From the NCBI GenBank assembly GCA_027443745.1, contig DAIAZB010000214.1:1-22155 (forward strand): DNA of 22,155 nucleotides. The letters are read 5' to 3'. The notes beneath the pieces were generated by a model. That model had not been told where the DNA came from and searched no databases. It saw nothing but the letters and a program-made list of their open reading frames with translations. Origin of the DNA: Thiomonas sp. (GTDB lineage: Bacteria > Pseudomonadota > Gammaproteobacteria > Burkholderiales > Burkholderiaceae). Below, piece after piece: positions 7,042 through 15,710 of this stretch (position 1 is the first letter of the stretch; each line of letters begins with the position of its first letter). The position numbers were made by a program, and so were the translations under genes.

Positions 7042-9415
7042 GCTCCGCTCCTCCGAACTTCACAACAAAACCATGATGGATTCGCTCTTCATCTGGTTCT
7101 GCGAGCGAGATCTCCATGGAATTCCCCTCCGCAAGCTTTTTCGCGATGTACAACCCCATGCCACGGCCCTCACCGGAAGGCTTGGTGGTAAAGAATGCGT
7201 TGAACACCTCCTCACCCCGATCCTCTGGAATGCCCGGGCCATTGTCCAGAACCGTGAAGGTCTTCAGGGCCCGATCAAGCGAGAACGAAATGACTGGCTC
7301 AAACGGTTTAGCCTCCGCCTTTAGCTTGAGCCAGTAGACCGAATTGGCGACAAAGTTCTCGACAATCTGGAGCACCTGCCCACGAACGGCCCTAATCTTG
7401 ACCGGCCGGCTGCCCAGGCCAGCGATATCGCAGTTGATGTTGTGCCGCTCGAATTGCGGGGCGTGCACTTCTGCCAGATCGCGAATGGCTTCCACCAGAT
7501 CGAACGTTTCCTTTCGCTGACGTCCGGGCGTGGAAAGCGGATCGAGAACCCTGATCCTGCGCTCAAGGGTGCTTAGTTGGTCTCGCAGCGTGCGGATCTT
7601 TCGTCCCTCAGCAGCATTTCCGGGCTTGTAGGTTTGAAGCACCTTCAGTGCATTGGTGGACAGCCGGCCAAGTTCATGAAAGATGAACTCTGTCATGAGG
7701 CCGACGCCGGCCAAGTGTATGTACTTGTCGAGATCTTGCTCGTACGCACGAACGGTCAATTTCGATCGCTCCCATGCCTCCGTGACGTCAGTCATCTTCG
7801 CAAGCAAGGTGTTGATTGCAGAGACGTCCTCTGGCGTATCGAGCTTCGTCCTCAGGTATTGAACCTGCTTCATGGCTTGGCGCTGAGCCTCTTCCAGTCT
7901 CTTTTCGAGCTTGGGAAATTCTTTCGCTGCAGATTCGTCCTGAGCGCCTTCAACAGCGTTGAGGTAGCTCTTGAATTCCACGATCAAGATATGCCGCAAG
8001 AGCGCAATCAGCGCAGCTTTTTCCTCTGTATCTCGCAGTCCTTCACGGTTAGTCTGATCCAACAGGTTCGGGTTGCCGCGGCTCGAAATCCGAACCGCAC
8101 CAACGAGTTGCTTGCGGTTCATCTTGTAGCCTTGGGTGGCGAGCGCAACGCCGTCCAGGTCCAACCAGTCGTCGCGAGGCTCCGCGTATGGGTAAACGCG
8201 GTAGTGATCGCGATACAGCAGCAAGCCACCACCCCACCGGGTAAGCCACTGAAGAGCCGCCTCGTATCCATCAGGCTTATCCAGCCGTAGCTTCTGCCGA
8301 TTGAACCAATGTGCCTCCATCGAGAACTTGCCCAAGGTCGAGAGGCCGTGAACCAGGCTACCTGCAGGTGCAGCGGCGGGCTCTTTCGACTTTGGACGCT
8401 TTGCCTTCAATGCCAAGGCGCTATACAAATGCATGCCTCCAAGTCGAAAGGTTTTGGTCTGACCGTAGCTCTTGTATGTGACCTCTCCCGACAAGATGGG
8501 CTCGCCATCCTCGGGAAATTCAAAGCTGGCTGTGCATCGCGCGTGCGCGTAAGTCAGCTGCCGTGTCTGGAAGGCAGGAATATCGACTGTCTGGCCGTTG
8601 AAGAACAACCTTATGTTCGGTCGACTGAAACTGGTCAGAAAAGGGTCAACCAACTTGGCGAAGTCGGTCTTTGCTAGGGACTCCAGTTTCTCAGCCGACC
8701 ATTCGCTTGTCAGGTTTGACACGCGAATGGTCGTCCCATGGTCGGCGGGCTTTCCCTTCTTGAGGCCTCTGCTGGGCGCCGCAGGGAAATCGGCCAAATC
8801 CATGGAGGGATCGCGCTTGATCGAAGACCAATCAATAGAGAGTTCGTTCCAGGCCTGCTCGCCCTTCTTGGAAGTGAGAACACGCAGTTGATCCCCCAGG
8901 CGAACGGCCGACAGTCGTCCAATCCCCTTCTCACCCAATACGATATGGTTGCTCTCGGTTTGGCGTTCGACAAGGCGATTCGTGGTCCCAACTGTCAGAT
9001 AAATATCACCAAGATCATCAAAGGACATTCCTCCGCCGTCGTCCTTGATCTCGACCCAATTCCACTTTGCGTACGCCTCATCGAGCGCCGTAACAAAATC
9101 ACCATCTTTGGGCGACGACGCCATTTCGATCAACGCATCTCTGTCGCCCCTTGGCGCCGTGAGTTCTACAACGGGCTCCAACTTCTGACGAATGGTGTCC
9201 TTAGTCAGTTGACGGCTTTGGTCCCTCATCTTCTCGAGAGACTGCCTGACAAACAGGTAGTCGCTGCGTTGAAGTACCACGTGCACATCCACTTCAATCC
9301 GACTCGCCCTCGCGTCGAGCGAATTCTTCACCAACTCGTAGATCGCGATCTGATCCGAGCTGATGAGCTCCGCGCCCAACTCCAGAAGAACACGTGCCTT
9401 GACTGTTATGCCCAT
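7028..9415 (-). CDS. Double-headed GHKL ATPase (Hsp90/MutL-like head plus histidine-kinase-like head)
   Basis: A 795-residue soluble protein with two GHKL folds. The first (about 1-270) has ELVKNSLDA at 27-35 (N box), DDGGGM at 125-130 and GEKGIGRLS at 161-169, as in Hsp90, MutL and MORC ATPases. The second (about 560-795) resembles a histidine kinase core: FIFHELGRLS with His580 in a DHp-like helix, QIVENFVANSVYWL at 683-696 (N box), DNGPGIP at 724-730, FFTTKP at 741-746 and GRGMGLYIAKKLAE at 750-763. A coiled-coil stretch at 495-565 joins them. No transmembrane or periplasmic sensor exists, so it senses something internal, possibly DNA or nucleotide state. It begins 52 bases after sspD and overlaps the receiver-domain gene. 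Phosphotransfer from His580 to Asp149 of the neighbour is inference. Confidence 0.87.
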   Translation of the reverse strand: MGITVKARVLLELGAELISSDQIAIYELVKNSLDARASRIEVDVHVVLQRSDYLFVRQSLEKMRDQSRQLTKDTIRQKLEPVVELTAPRGDRDALIEMASSPKDGDFVTALDEAYAKWNWVEIKDDGGGMSFDDLGDIYLTVGTTNRLVERQTESNHIVLGEKGIGRLSAVRLGDQLRVLTSKKGEQAWNELSIDWSSIKRDPSMDLADFPAAPSRGLKKGKPADHGTTIRVSNLTSEWSAEKLESLAKTDFAKLVDPFLTSFSRPNIRLFFNGQTVDIPAFQTRQLTYAHARCTASFEFPEDGEPILSGEVTYKSYGQTKTFRLGGMHLYSALALKAKRPKSKEPAAAPAGSLVHGLSTLGKFSMEAHWFNRQKLRLDKPDGYEAALQWLTRWGGGLLLYRDHYRVYPYAEPRDDWLDLDGVALATQGYKMNRKQLVGAVRISSRGNPNLLDQTNREGLRDTEEKAALIALLRHILIVEFKSYLNAVEGAQDESAAKEFPKLEKRLEEAQRQAMKQVQYLRTKLDTPEDVSAINTLLAKMTDVTEAWERSKLTVRAYEQDLDKYIHLAGVGLMTEFIFHELGRLSTNALKVLQTYKPGNAAEGRKIRTLRDQLSTLERRIRVLDPLSTPGRQRKETFDLVEAIRDLAEVHAPQFERHNINCDIAGLGSRPVKIRAVRGQVLQIVENFVANSVYWLKLKAEAKPFEPVISFSLDRALKTFTVLDNGPGIPEDRGEEVFNAFFTTKPSGEGRGMGLYIAKKLAEGNSMEISLAEPDEERIHHGFVVKFGGAEHGES

Positions 9416-9467
9416 GTGAACCTACCACTCGCGATCATGTTGAATGTCATGCATGTAACGAACGGGG

Positions 9468-10295
9468 CTATAGTTGACACACTAAACACCCTTGGTCGTC
9501 ATCCTCTTCCGGATCCTCTGCCCGGTCCGCTTGTAAGAAGACTTCGGCAAGAGTGGCATTTTCTTTTCTGGCGGCTTTCCGCTCGATTCGGATCACATGC
9601 TCACGCTTGATCTGCTCCATGCGCGCTGGCTGCTCCATCTCTGCCAAGCTTTCACCTTGACTCCAGGTGAAGAAGTTGCCAGTCTTTTCGTAGGGGCGCT
9701 CGTATTCCTTCGCCTTGTCGTACAGATCAGGATACGTCTCCTTGAGACGCACCCACTCAATCTTCTGCTGGTAGAAGCAGAAGTAACAGCCTGATCGCGT
9801 CCGGCCCCACTTCGTGTACGGCGGCATGCCGACACCGGAACTCCGCAGAATTTCCTCAATGTCGCGCAGCACCAGGCCGTCTTCCTTGAAGGGATAAACA
9901 GCCTTGATGTTCGACTTGTGGCTGATGTAGCCGCTGCGCTCCTCGTCGGCACGCAGACCGACGTAATTGACAACCTCGTCGTTGCCGCAATGCTGCTCAA
10001 AGGGCTTCAGCTTGAGCGCCCTAGTGCACCAGCGACGGTGGTTGGATGGGATCATCCCGCCGTACATCTCATACCAGTGGTCAAAGCCCACGTCGGCGTT
10101 CAGACGCGTGACCTCCTTACCGAGGTAACTCGCGATCCGTTCCAGATACTCGTATGTCTCTGGCAGTTCCTTGCGCGTATCGCTGAAGATGTACTCCATC
10201 TCCGGCACCCGGTCGCGCAAATAGATCGCCAGAGCAGCGCTGTCCTTGCCGCCCGACAGGCTCAGGATGTGCCTAACCCGCTTTTCTTCCGCCAT
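9468..10295 (-). CDS. sspD: SspD-like PAPS-reductase-family sulfur-transfer enzyme (DNA phosphorothioation)
   Basis: A 275-residue adenine-nucleotide alpha-hydrolase with the PP-loop SLSGGKDSAALA (SGGKDS at 14-19) of PAPS reductases, DndC and SspD. FSDTRKELPETY (37-48), HRRWCTRALKLKP (86-98, Cys90) and the pair GCYFC (Cys170, Cys173) fit the DndC-like group, which activates DNA backbone phosphate with ATP and brings in sulfur. The C-terminus is very acidic and ends in CLVCQL, a second Cys pair (Cys270, Cys273) that could relay persulfide or bind metal. The ATG at 10295 is chosen for AGGAGAAGG directly upstream and because the PP-loop begins shortly after. It overlaps sspC by 23 bases. An ordinary assimilatory PAPS reductase is unlikely, given the DUF4007 and ATPase partners. 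Confidence 0.85.
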   Translation of the reverse strand: MAEEKRVRHILSLSGGKDSAALAIYLRDRVPEMEYIFSDTRKELPETYEYLERIASYLGKEVTRLNADVGFDHWYEMYGGMIPSNHRRWCTRALKLKPFEQHCGNDEVVNYVGLRADEERSGYISHKSNIKAVYPFKEDGLVLRDIEEILRSSGVGMPPYTKWGRTRSGCYFCFYQQKIEWVRLKETYPDLYDKAKEYERPYEKTGNFFTWSQGESLAEMEQPARMEQIKREHVIRIERKAARKENATLAEVFLQADRAEDPEEDDDQGCLVCQL

Positions 10296-13200
10296 GGCCC
10301 TTCTCCTGTTCTTGTCCAGTGTCACTTCCGGCCTGCAAGTCAAGCAGCGCCTGAGCAAGGGCCGATGCGGCAAGCTGGACATTGCCCCCGGTTTCCTTCT
10401 TGATCAGCGCAGCGACCGAGCGTGCGACGTGCTCGGACTCTTCCGTAGCAGCAAAGAACAAGGATGACTCCTGACCGCCGGGCATGGTTAGGGTCACCCC
10501 AACGAATCGTGTCGCAGCACGAGGCACCTTGCCTCGTTGCATCACCACCCGCAGCCAGCGCTTGTACTTCGCACAAAGTTCGTTCAGCTCCTGATTGAAC
10601 CGACCGATCGTTTCGTCCTCCCAGGCGTCCAGCGGGCGCTGCACCAACAGGCTGCCAATGGAATCCAGCCACTTCTCGTCAGTTAGCGAGAGGTCAGCAC
10701 AACGAAGGATAAAGCTCTTCAACCTTGCGTCGCCCAAATCGGAGGCAGCTGCCGCACACTCCGCTTGCAGTTGGTTCCGCACATGGCTCAACGGGCCTGG
10801 AATCTCAAAGGCGGCACCAACCTCCGCCATGACCTGCTCTTGCAGTCGGCGATACGCCATGCCCAATTCGGACAGCATGCGAATGAGCCAATCGGCGAAG
10901 GGTTCCTTGGTCTTGGCGTCGTGATGCAGTTTGGGCAGGCTGACTGTGATCAATTCAATTGGATCCTGCGCCTTGCCCAATGCCGATCGTACGAGTCCGG
11001 CATCTTTCGAGAGCCGGCCGGTGCAAAGCGCGAACTCTGGCAAGCGAGCACGCCAGCGATACAAACTGCGTGCCAGTTCCAAGAACGTCAGCTCGCCGAC
11101 AACAGAGGCGCCGACCGCCGCGATAGCCGTCCGATAGGACTGGAGCAATCGCACGCCTAGCTCATCAGTGTCCAGTTCCCGTAGCTCGAAGGCGGACGGG
11201 TTCTTGAACATTCGGTGCAACAGCTCGTTGGTCACCTCCAGGGCCAGGGTACCCCGCTCGAACACAGCACAGCGGCTGCGACGGATCAGCAGATACATCA
11301 CGATCCAGATGCCCGCCGGGCCAGCCCTGACGCCCAAGCCGGGGCACGCCAGGTCTTCCAGCAAGGTTTGGAAGCTCCTACTCTCGGTGCGAAGCAGTTG
11401 AGAGATACGTGCCCAGACATGGGTAATGTCGACCGCGGCCTCCGAAGTTGGCTCCGTCAGACGCCAATGCCCATTCTCCTCGGCCCAAAGCCCCGTCTGC
11501 CGCAAAAGCGTGTGATGGATCAAACGCTCAGGAGGGAACTCGGACGCCCTGCTGATTGGGCGGGTAGCGTCCCCCCCGAGGATGAACTCGAACATCCGCT
11601 GCCTCGCAAGGACGATGGCCGATGTCGGCCTGTCCTTGTTGATCAACTCGTTGACCAACCGCGGAGAAGTGTCATAGACCTTTCCGAAAAGCCATGAGGC
11701 CAGTTGGCTCAGGTTCATCAGCTCACTTTGCGCGATAGCTTTGCCTTGATACCAATACTTGGGCCCCGGGCGATCTGTGAAAGGCGTGAGTTGCGACAAC
11801 ACCAGCCGCTCGATCGTCGCGCGGGCACCTTGCAGCCGACCAGACACATACTGGCTGGTCCACGGGTCCAGACGTTTGTGATCAACCTCGCGCTGCACTG
11901 TCTGCCAAATTGCATATTCCGCGAGCGCAGCCCTGGCTTCAGGCTCCAAGGCCAGGACTGCGGAAACCGTCAGAACATCACGCTCCTGTTTGATCCGCTC
12001 AAGCGCTTGGGCCTCAGCCCCCGAATCCTTGACCGTGAGGACCAGATTCAGCCATGCGTCGGGCGCCAGTTCATCATCGCGCAGCTTCGGCCGCTTGGGC
12101 CATACACCTGGCGAACCGGCCACCACCGCCATCGTGCGGATGGTGCCAGTTTCGTCATAGTGCTTGTTCGCAACGATCAATCGTTGGGAGAGCGCACTCG
12201 ACAATCCGCTGATTGCCAGGTTCTCCTCTCCCGACCGGGCTGCTTTCTCGTAGACCGCTTCGATGTTCACCGCGTCGGACACGGCAAACGCATACGTTCC
12301 CCCCCCACGGCGAAGCAAGACGCCGCGGCTCACCAGGTCGTCGCATTGAGCTTCCACCGGCCCAACATGGCGCTCGCCCAACGCGAAAGCGATCAGCTTT
12401 GCATTGATTGGTAGGGTCGCACCCGTGGAAACCAATTCCAATACCGCGATGGTCTTCAGGACGGCCAGGCAAAGCGGTTCAAACACCTGGCGCTCCAACG
12501 TCGCCAATGCAAAAACCCATCGACGCTCCGCGCCCAGGTCCCGAAAGCGCAGCCCGTAGCCGTGTGCCAAGTAGTCAAAGACCTCCGGCAAACCCAACCA
12601 TGCGTCGCTATCCAAATCGTGCCGCTGCGCGAACTCCCGCAGTCCGAAGGGCTCGTTGCCACGCAGGAACGCGTGAAACGAGCGCTCGCTCTGGCCATAG
12701 CGCTTGGAGATGACCGCCAAGCACGCGATGCTCAGCGGGTGCAAAGGATAGAGCGACTCAGCCTCGCCAAACAAGGTCCGGTCACTCTCGGAATTCGCGT
12801 GCAAGACGCCCAACTTGCACGCGGCGGCATAAAGCGCGCGCGCCGTGGTCGCCAGCTTGGCGTCGACCTTGATTGCGGACTTGGCCTTGATGGCATGTGC
12901 CGCAAAGTGTGCATATCGCTCAATCGGTTCGTCGAAAGCCACTTCATCAAAACGCGAGGCGATCTTGTGCCATTCGTCATTGAGCGAACGCCCGACTCCT
13001 GCGGCATAACTCGCGAAGTGCTGGTGCAACATGACCACAACCGCCAGCTTGTCGTCACTCTTGGTGCAGGCGCATTCGGCGATCTGCTGCAGAGCGATCA
13101 AGTCCCCTTCTTCGGGGCGAAGCGCCGCATGCTCGATGAACTTGCCGACCTCATCCACCAGCAGCAAGATACCGTCGAACCCCTCTGCCTGTGCAGCGGT

Positions 13201-13719
13201 GGCAACATCTGCTGCCAGTTCGCCAGCAACAGAGTTAAAGGCAAGGCCTTTGTACGTTCCAGCCTCAAGGTCCAAGCCACGACGCAATGCTGTCGCCACC
13301 TTGCCGCGCCATCCAGCCACCGCATTCACCGCAGCGGCGGCCAGTGCGCGCCCCATGGACGTACGCGACCCCACCACTGCCAACGGGTACCGTTTGCATT
13401 CTGCAAACATGGCGGCCAGCTGTGGCGCTGCGCTGCTCATCATTCGATGGGTCTCGGCAAACGCCTTCGGACCAGCCGCGAGTTGAGCCAGCACGACGCC
13501 CAGCGCCGTCTTGCCGCAGCCGTATGGTCCAACCACCTTCCATGCGCGCTGCGCGGAGTTCTGGGCAAGTCCAGCGCCGATCTGTCGCAAGGCCGAAGTT
13601 GCGGCTGCGGTCACCATGTAGTTGTTTGTTGCCGCCGCATCCTTGAGATCGCGGTCCAATGCGACAGACCTCGTGTGGCTACCGCTCAACGTCAAGCTGT
13701 CGATGATCTTTTTAGACAT
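10273..13719 (-). CDS. sspC: SspC-like large P-loop ATPase of the phosphorothioation module
   Basis: A 1148-residue protein. The N-terminal part is an AAA-type ATPase with Walker A GPYGCGKT at 64-71 and Walker B ILLLVDEVGKF at 184-194. The remaining 900 residues are largely helical, with no helicase or nuclease motif that I can recognise and no membrane segment. Position between a DUF4007 gene and a PAPS-reductase-type gene, together with its size, matches SspC of SspABCD single-strand phosphorothioation systems, where the ATPase is required for modification. Start at ATG 13719: GAGG lies six bases upstream within the sspB tail, and the frame overlaps sspB by eight bases. An in-frame start 18 codons upstream is possible but has no support. 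DndD is a less likely match, because no SMC-like coiled coil or zinc hook is seen. Confidence 0.8.
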   Translation of the reverse strand: MSKKIIDSLTLSGSHTRSVALDRDLKDAAATNNYMVTAAATSALRQIGAGLAQNSAQRAWKVVGPYGCGKTALGVVLAQLAAGPKAFAETHRMMSSAAPQLAAMFAECKRYPLAVVGSRTSMGRALAAAAVNAVAGWRGKVATALRRGLDLEAGTYKGLAFNSVAGELAADVATAAQAEGFDGILLLVDEVGKFIEHAALRPEEGDLIALQQIAECACTKSDDKLAVVVMLHQHFASYAAGVGRSLNDEWHKIASRFDEVAFDEPIERYAHFAAHAIKAKSAIKVDAKLATTARALYAAACKLGVLHANSESDRTLFGEAESLYPLHPLSIACLAVISKRYGQSERSFHAFLRGNEPFGLREFAQRHDLDSDAWLGLPEVFDYLAHGYGLRFRDLGAERRWVFALATLERQVFEPLCLAVLKTIAVLELVSTGATLPINAKLIAFALGERHVGPVEAQCDDLVSRGVLLRRGGGTYAFAVSDAVNIEAVYEKAARSGEENLAISGLSSALSQRLIVANKHYDETGTIRTMAVVAGSPGVWPKRPKLRDDELAPDAWLNLVLTVKDSGAEAQALERIKQERDVLTVSAVLALEPEARAALAEYAIWQTVQREVDHKRLDPWTSQYVSGRLQGARATIERLVLSQLTPFTDRPGPKYWYQGKAIAQSELMNLSQLASWLFGKVYDTSPRLVNELINKDRPTSAIVLARQRMFEFILGGDATRPISRASEFPPERLIHHTLLRQTGLWAEENGHWRLTEPTSEAAVDITHVWARISQLLRTESRSFQTLLEDLACPGLGVRAGPAGIWIVMYLLIRRSRCAVFERGTLALEVTNELLHRMFKNPSAFELRELDTDELGVRLLQSYRTAIAAVGASVVGELTFLELARSLYRWRARLPEFALCTGRLSKDAGLVRSALGKAQDPIELITVSLPKLHHDAKTKEPFADWLIRMLSELGMAYRRLQEQVMAEVGAAFEIPGPLSHVRNQLQAECAAAASDLGDARLKSFILRCADLSLTDEKWLDSIGSLLVQRPLDAWEDETIGRFNQELNELCAKYKRWLRVVMQRGKVPRAATRFVGVTLTMPGGQESSLFFAATEESEHVARSVAALIKKETGGNVQLAASALAQALLDLQAGSDTGQEQEKGHGGRKAG

Positions 13720-14614
13720 GAGCCACCTCTTCCAACTGCAGCCTGTACTGCGGGTCAATCTTTTCCGCGTCAACGATCACGCTCTGCGTGTCAGCGGTAT
13801 CGACGAAGCGCACAGCCGCGGGGTTGAGTTCAACGAGCTTGTCCACGAACACCCTCAATTGCGCCTCATCGAGCCGGAACACCAAACCGGGTGACCCAGA
13901 TGACTTGAGCAGTTGTTGGAATTCAACCGATTGCCCATTGCCAGAGCTCATGACGAAGTCAGTCAGGGCAATGCCGAACACACGGCATGTCAGCCCCACT
14001 GGCGCCTTCGCTTCAGAGTTGTAAACCGTACGACCATCCTCGCCCTTGATCGCCTTCACCAAGCCGAGGTCCTGCAAAGGGCACCAGGAAGTCTCGTCCA
14101 TGCCCCGAACCTCCTGAAAATAGGACTGGATGAAGATGCCAGCGTGCTGTTCCAGCGTGGTCAACGCAAGCGGACGTGCAGCGCCTTCGGCTCGACGTGC
14201 CAAGGCAGTCACCAATTGCTTCTTCTCGAAGCGAATGAGATTGCCCTCACCAAACACTTCCATCCACGCAGCAAGGACGCCTCTGGTAGCCAGATGCCAA
14301 TGGATCAGCCAGAGAGACTCCATTGATTCGAGATGCGCATCCCAAGGCGAGCAACCACCGAACAACAGTTTGCCCACTGGGCCTGGTGCGTGCCCGCCCT
14401 CTCCTGCTGACTGCAGGACGCCACTGGCTTCGCCCCAGAACTGGATGGACTTGACCATGTTGCGACCGATGCCAAGCGCTTGCGTCGCGCGCAAGTCGTC
14501 ACGCAACAATGAACCATCGCTCTTAACCGCGCGATAGACCTTCGGCAGCCACCCATAGCGGCACACAAATGACTCGTGGCCGGAAAAGCGGTCTGTGAAT
14601 CTATCGCCGCTCAT
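13712..14614 (-). CDS. sspB: DUF4007 family protein, SspB-like DNA nickase candidate
   Basis: A 300-residue protein whose beginning, FSGHESFVCRYGWLPK at 10-25, followed by LGIGRNMVKSIQFWGEASGVL (47-67), is the hallmark of DUF4007 proteins. To my recollection SspB of SspABCD carries this domain and nicks DNA so that sulfur can be inserted in one strand. The invariant Gly-His-Glu and the Gly-Arg-Asn-Met-Val-Lys helix are intact. Start at ATG 14614 follows GGAGG with six bases spacing; the longer frame to 14683 lacks a ribosome site. It is the first gene of the ssp run and is followed by sspC with an eight-base overlap. The assignment rests on motif and synteny and not on a recognised nuclease catalytic triad. 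Confidence 0.75.
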   Translation of the reverse strand: MSGDRFTDRFSGHESFVCRYGWLPKVYRAVKSDGSLLRDDLRATQALGIGRNMVKSIQFWGEASGVLQSAGEGGHAPGPVGKLLFGGCSPWDAHLESMESLWLIHWHLATRGVLAAWMEVFGEGNLIRFEKKQLVTALARRAEGAARPLALTTLEQHAGIFIQSYFQEVRGMDETSWCPLQDLGLVKAIKGEDGRTVYNSEAKAPVGLTCRVFGIALTDFVMSSGNGQSVEFQQLLKSSGSPGLVFRLDEAQLRVFVDKLVELNPAAVRFVDTADTQSVIVDAEKIDPQYRLQLEEVAHV

Positions 14615-14802
14615 GCCGCGCCTCCTTCTTTCATATATTTGCGCGTACAGAGCCGTGCAGAAACACGCGATCGTCGCACGCACACAACCTGACTGACAAC
14701 CGCCGACGGCTTTCGTTCTATTTTCATCCTATTACAACTCCACATACTCGCTTTTTTGCAGTAGCTGGATCCAGCCACTAACACCTTCGCATTGAGCGTC
14801 AT
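14611..14802 (-). CDS. Possible 63-codon linker ORF between the Abi operon and sspB
   Basis: An ORF whose ATG overlaps the stop of the upstream gene (ATGA) and whose TGA overlaps the sspB ATG (ATGA). The predicted peptide is basic, with four Cys and no known motif. Codon use is unlike its neighbours (ATA, AGG, TTA), and the stretch is AT-richer, so it may just be the promoter region for the ssp genes. If translated it would couple the two defence operons. No membrane helix or signal peptide is present. Confidence 0.25.
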   Translation of the reverse strand: MTLNAKVLVAGSSYCKKASMWSCNRMKIERKPSAVVSQVVCVRRSRVSARLCTRKYMKEGGAA

Positions 14803-15710
14803 GGCCGGCCCCCTTTGCGCAGAAGCAGTGCGATCAAGGCGAAGAGGCGATGGAATAGATAGTCGATCTGGTCCGCATCCGTCACCGCAATTTGTGCTTG
14901 TTCATGGTGCCGGATCAGGTGGCTGTTGCCGATTTCCGTGAGCTGCTTCGCATCGGCCTCCAGTCGCATCCTGAAATTCGGTTCGGGCGCAACCGCCTGC
15001 AAAATGATCTCCATGGAACGCCGCTTGTCCACATCCGCCAGCGACTTAAGGCGTTCCCAGGCGTCCCAGAGGCGCTCCAGCCCCTCACGACGGACCAGCG
15101 GATTGCGGTCCGTGAACTTCGCGCGGCATTCCTCTAGCATGACGTCCAGAAGACGATCTCCACTGTTGAATGTCGTGCGTCGCAGTTCATCACCAACGAC
15201 TGAGGGCAGCACGCGCACGATCCGCCCGCTCGACTGCATCTCGTAAGCGAGGCCATTGCGCGCGAACAGGCGATTCATCGTGCTCCTGAACTCGTCTTGG
15301 CCCGACTCCTGGTTGAAAGTGAGGTGGTGGTGGCTAAAGAAGTCGTGGTACTTACCGGGAATGGGTTTGGCCACCGCGGCGTATACATATTCCACGAAGT
15401 CCAGGACCAGACCTGTGTCCGGTGCGAACGGCTCCGATTGCGTCATGAAGACGCCGTCCACTTCCTGGGTGACCTGCAACGGCCACGACAGTCCAGGCAT
15501 TTCTCCCGCGACAGAGGCACCCAAGGCCGACCCATCACACCCGCAGACGGCGGGCCCGTCAGGGCACCGCTCGGGGAACCGAAAGCCAAACGCTCCGCTG
15601 TTGATCAGACTTTGCACGGTTGCCACGATCGCCGCCCACAACGCAGGCGAAATGACTTGTTCGACACGTGCGCGCACACCGAATTCCCGATCACTGAAGT
15701 AGTCACTCAT
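14799..15710 (-). CDS. Uncharacterised third gene of the AbiE-like operon
   Basis: A 303-residue soluble protein. The N-terminus begins DYFSDREFGVRAR, followed by an LW-containing helix, a layout reminiscent of abortive-infection proteins of the AbiJ type, but I cannot assign it firmly. A Cys-containing loop (CPDGPAVCGC, about 49-58) may bind metal. The C-terminal half has a charged helix pattern (ECRAKFTDRNPLVRREGLERLWDAWERLKSL), an IGNSHLIRHHE segment and a final DYLFHRLFALIALLL helix; these recur in uncharacterised proteins of defence islands. The RHHE stretch could be a catalytic or metal site. It is joined to abiEii by an ATGA overlap, so it belongs to that operon although the classical AbiE system has only two genes. 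It might be an extra effector or a modulator. Confidence 0.7.
   Translation of the reverse strand: MSDYFSDREFGVRARVEQVISPALWAAIVATVQSLINSGAFGFRFPERCPDGPAVCGCDGSALGASVAGEMPGLSWPLQVTQEVDGVFMTQSEPFAPDTGLVLDFVEYVYAAVAKPIPGKYHDFFSHHHLTFNQESGQDEFRSTMNRLFARNGLAYEMQSSGRIVRVLPSVVGDELRRTTFNSGDRLLDVMLEECRAKFTDRNPLVRREGLERLWDAWERLKSLADVDKRRSMEIILQAVAPEPNFRMRLEADAKQLTEIGNSHLIRHHEQAQIAVTDADQIDYLFHRLFALIALLLRKGGRP

Noticed and set aside
9468..10295. Ordinary sulfate-assimilation PAPS reductase (CysH)
   Set aside because: The neighbours are a DUF4007 protein and a large ATPase, the Cys pattern is DndC-like, and no sulfate-assimilation gene is nearby.
10273..13719. BREX or DISARM large ATPase/helicase
   Set aside because: No methyltransferase, PglZ, Lon or helicase motifs are seen around it; the gene order fits sspBCD better.
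12562..13827. 421-codon plus-strand open frame
   Set aside because: It is antisense to the sspC ATPase and the end of sspB, with no motif and no ribosome site.
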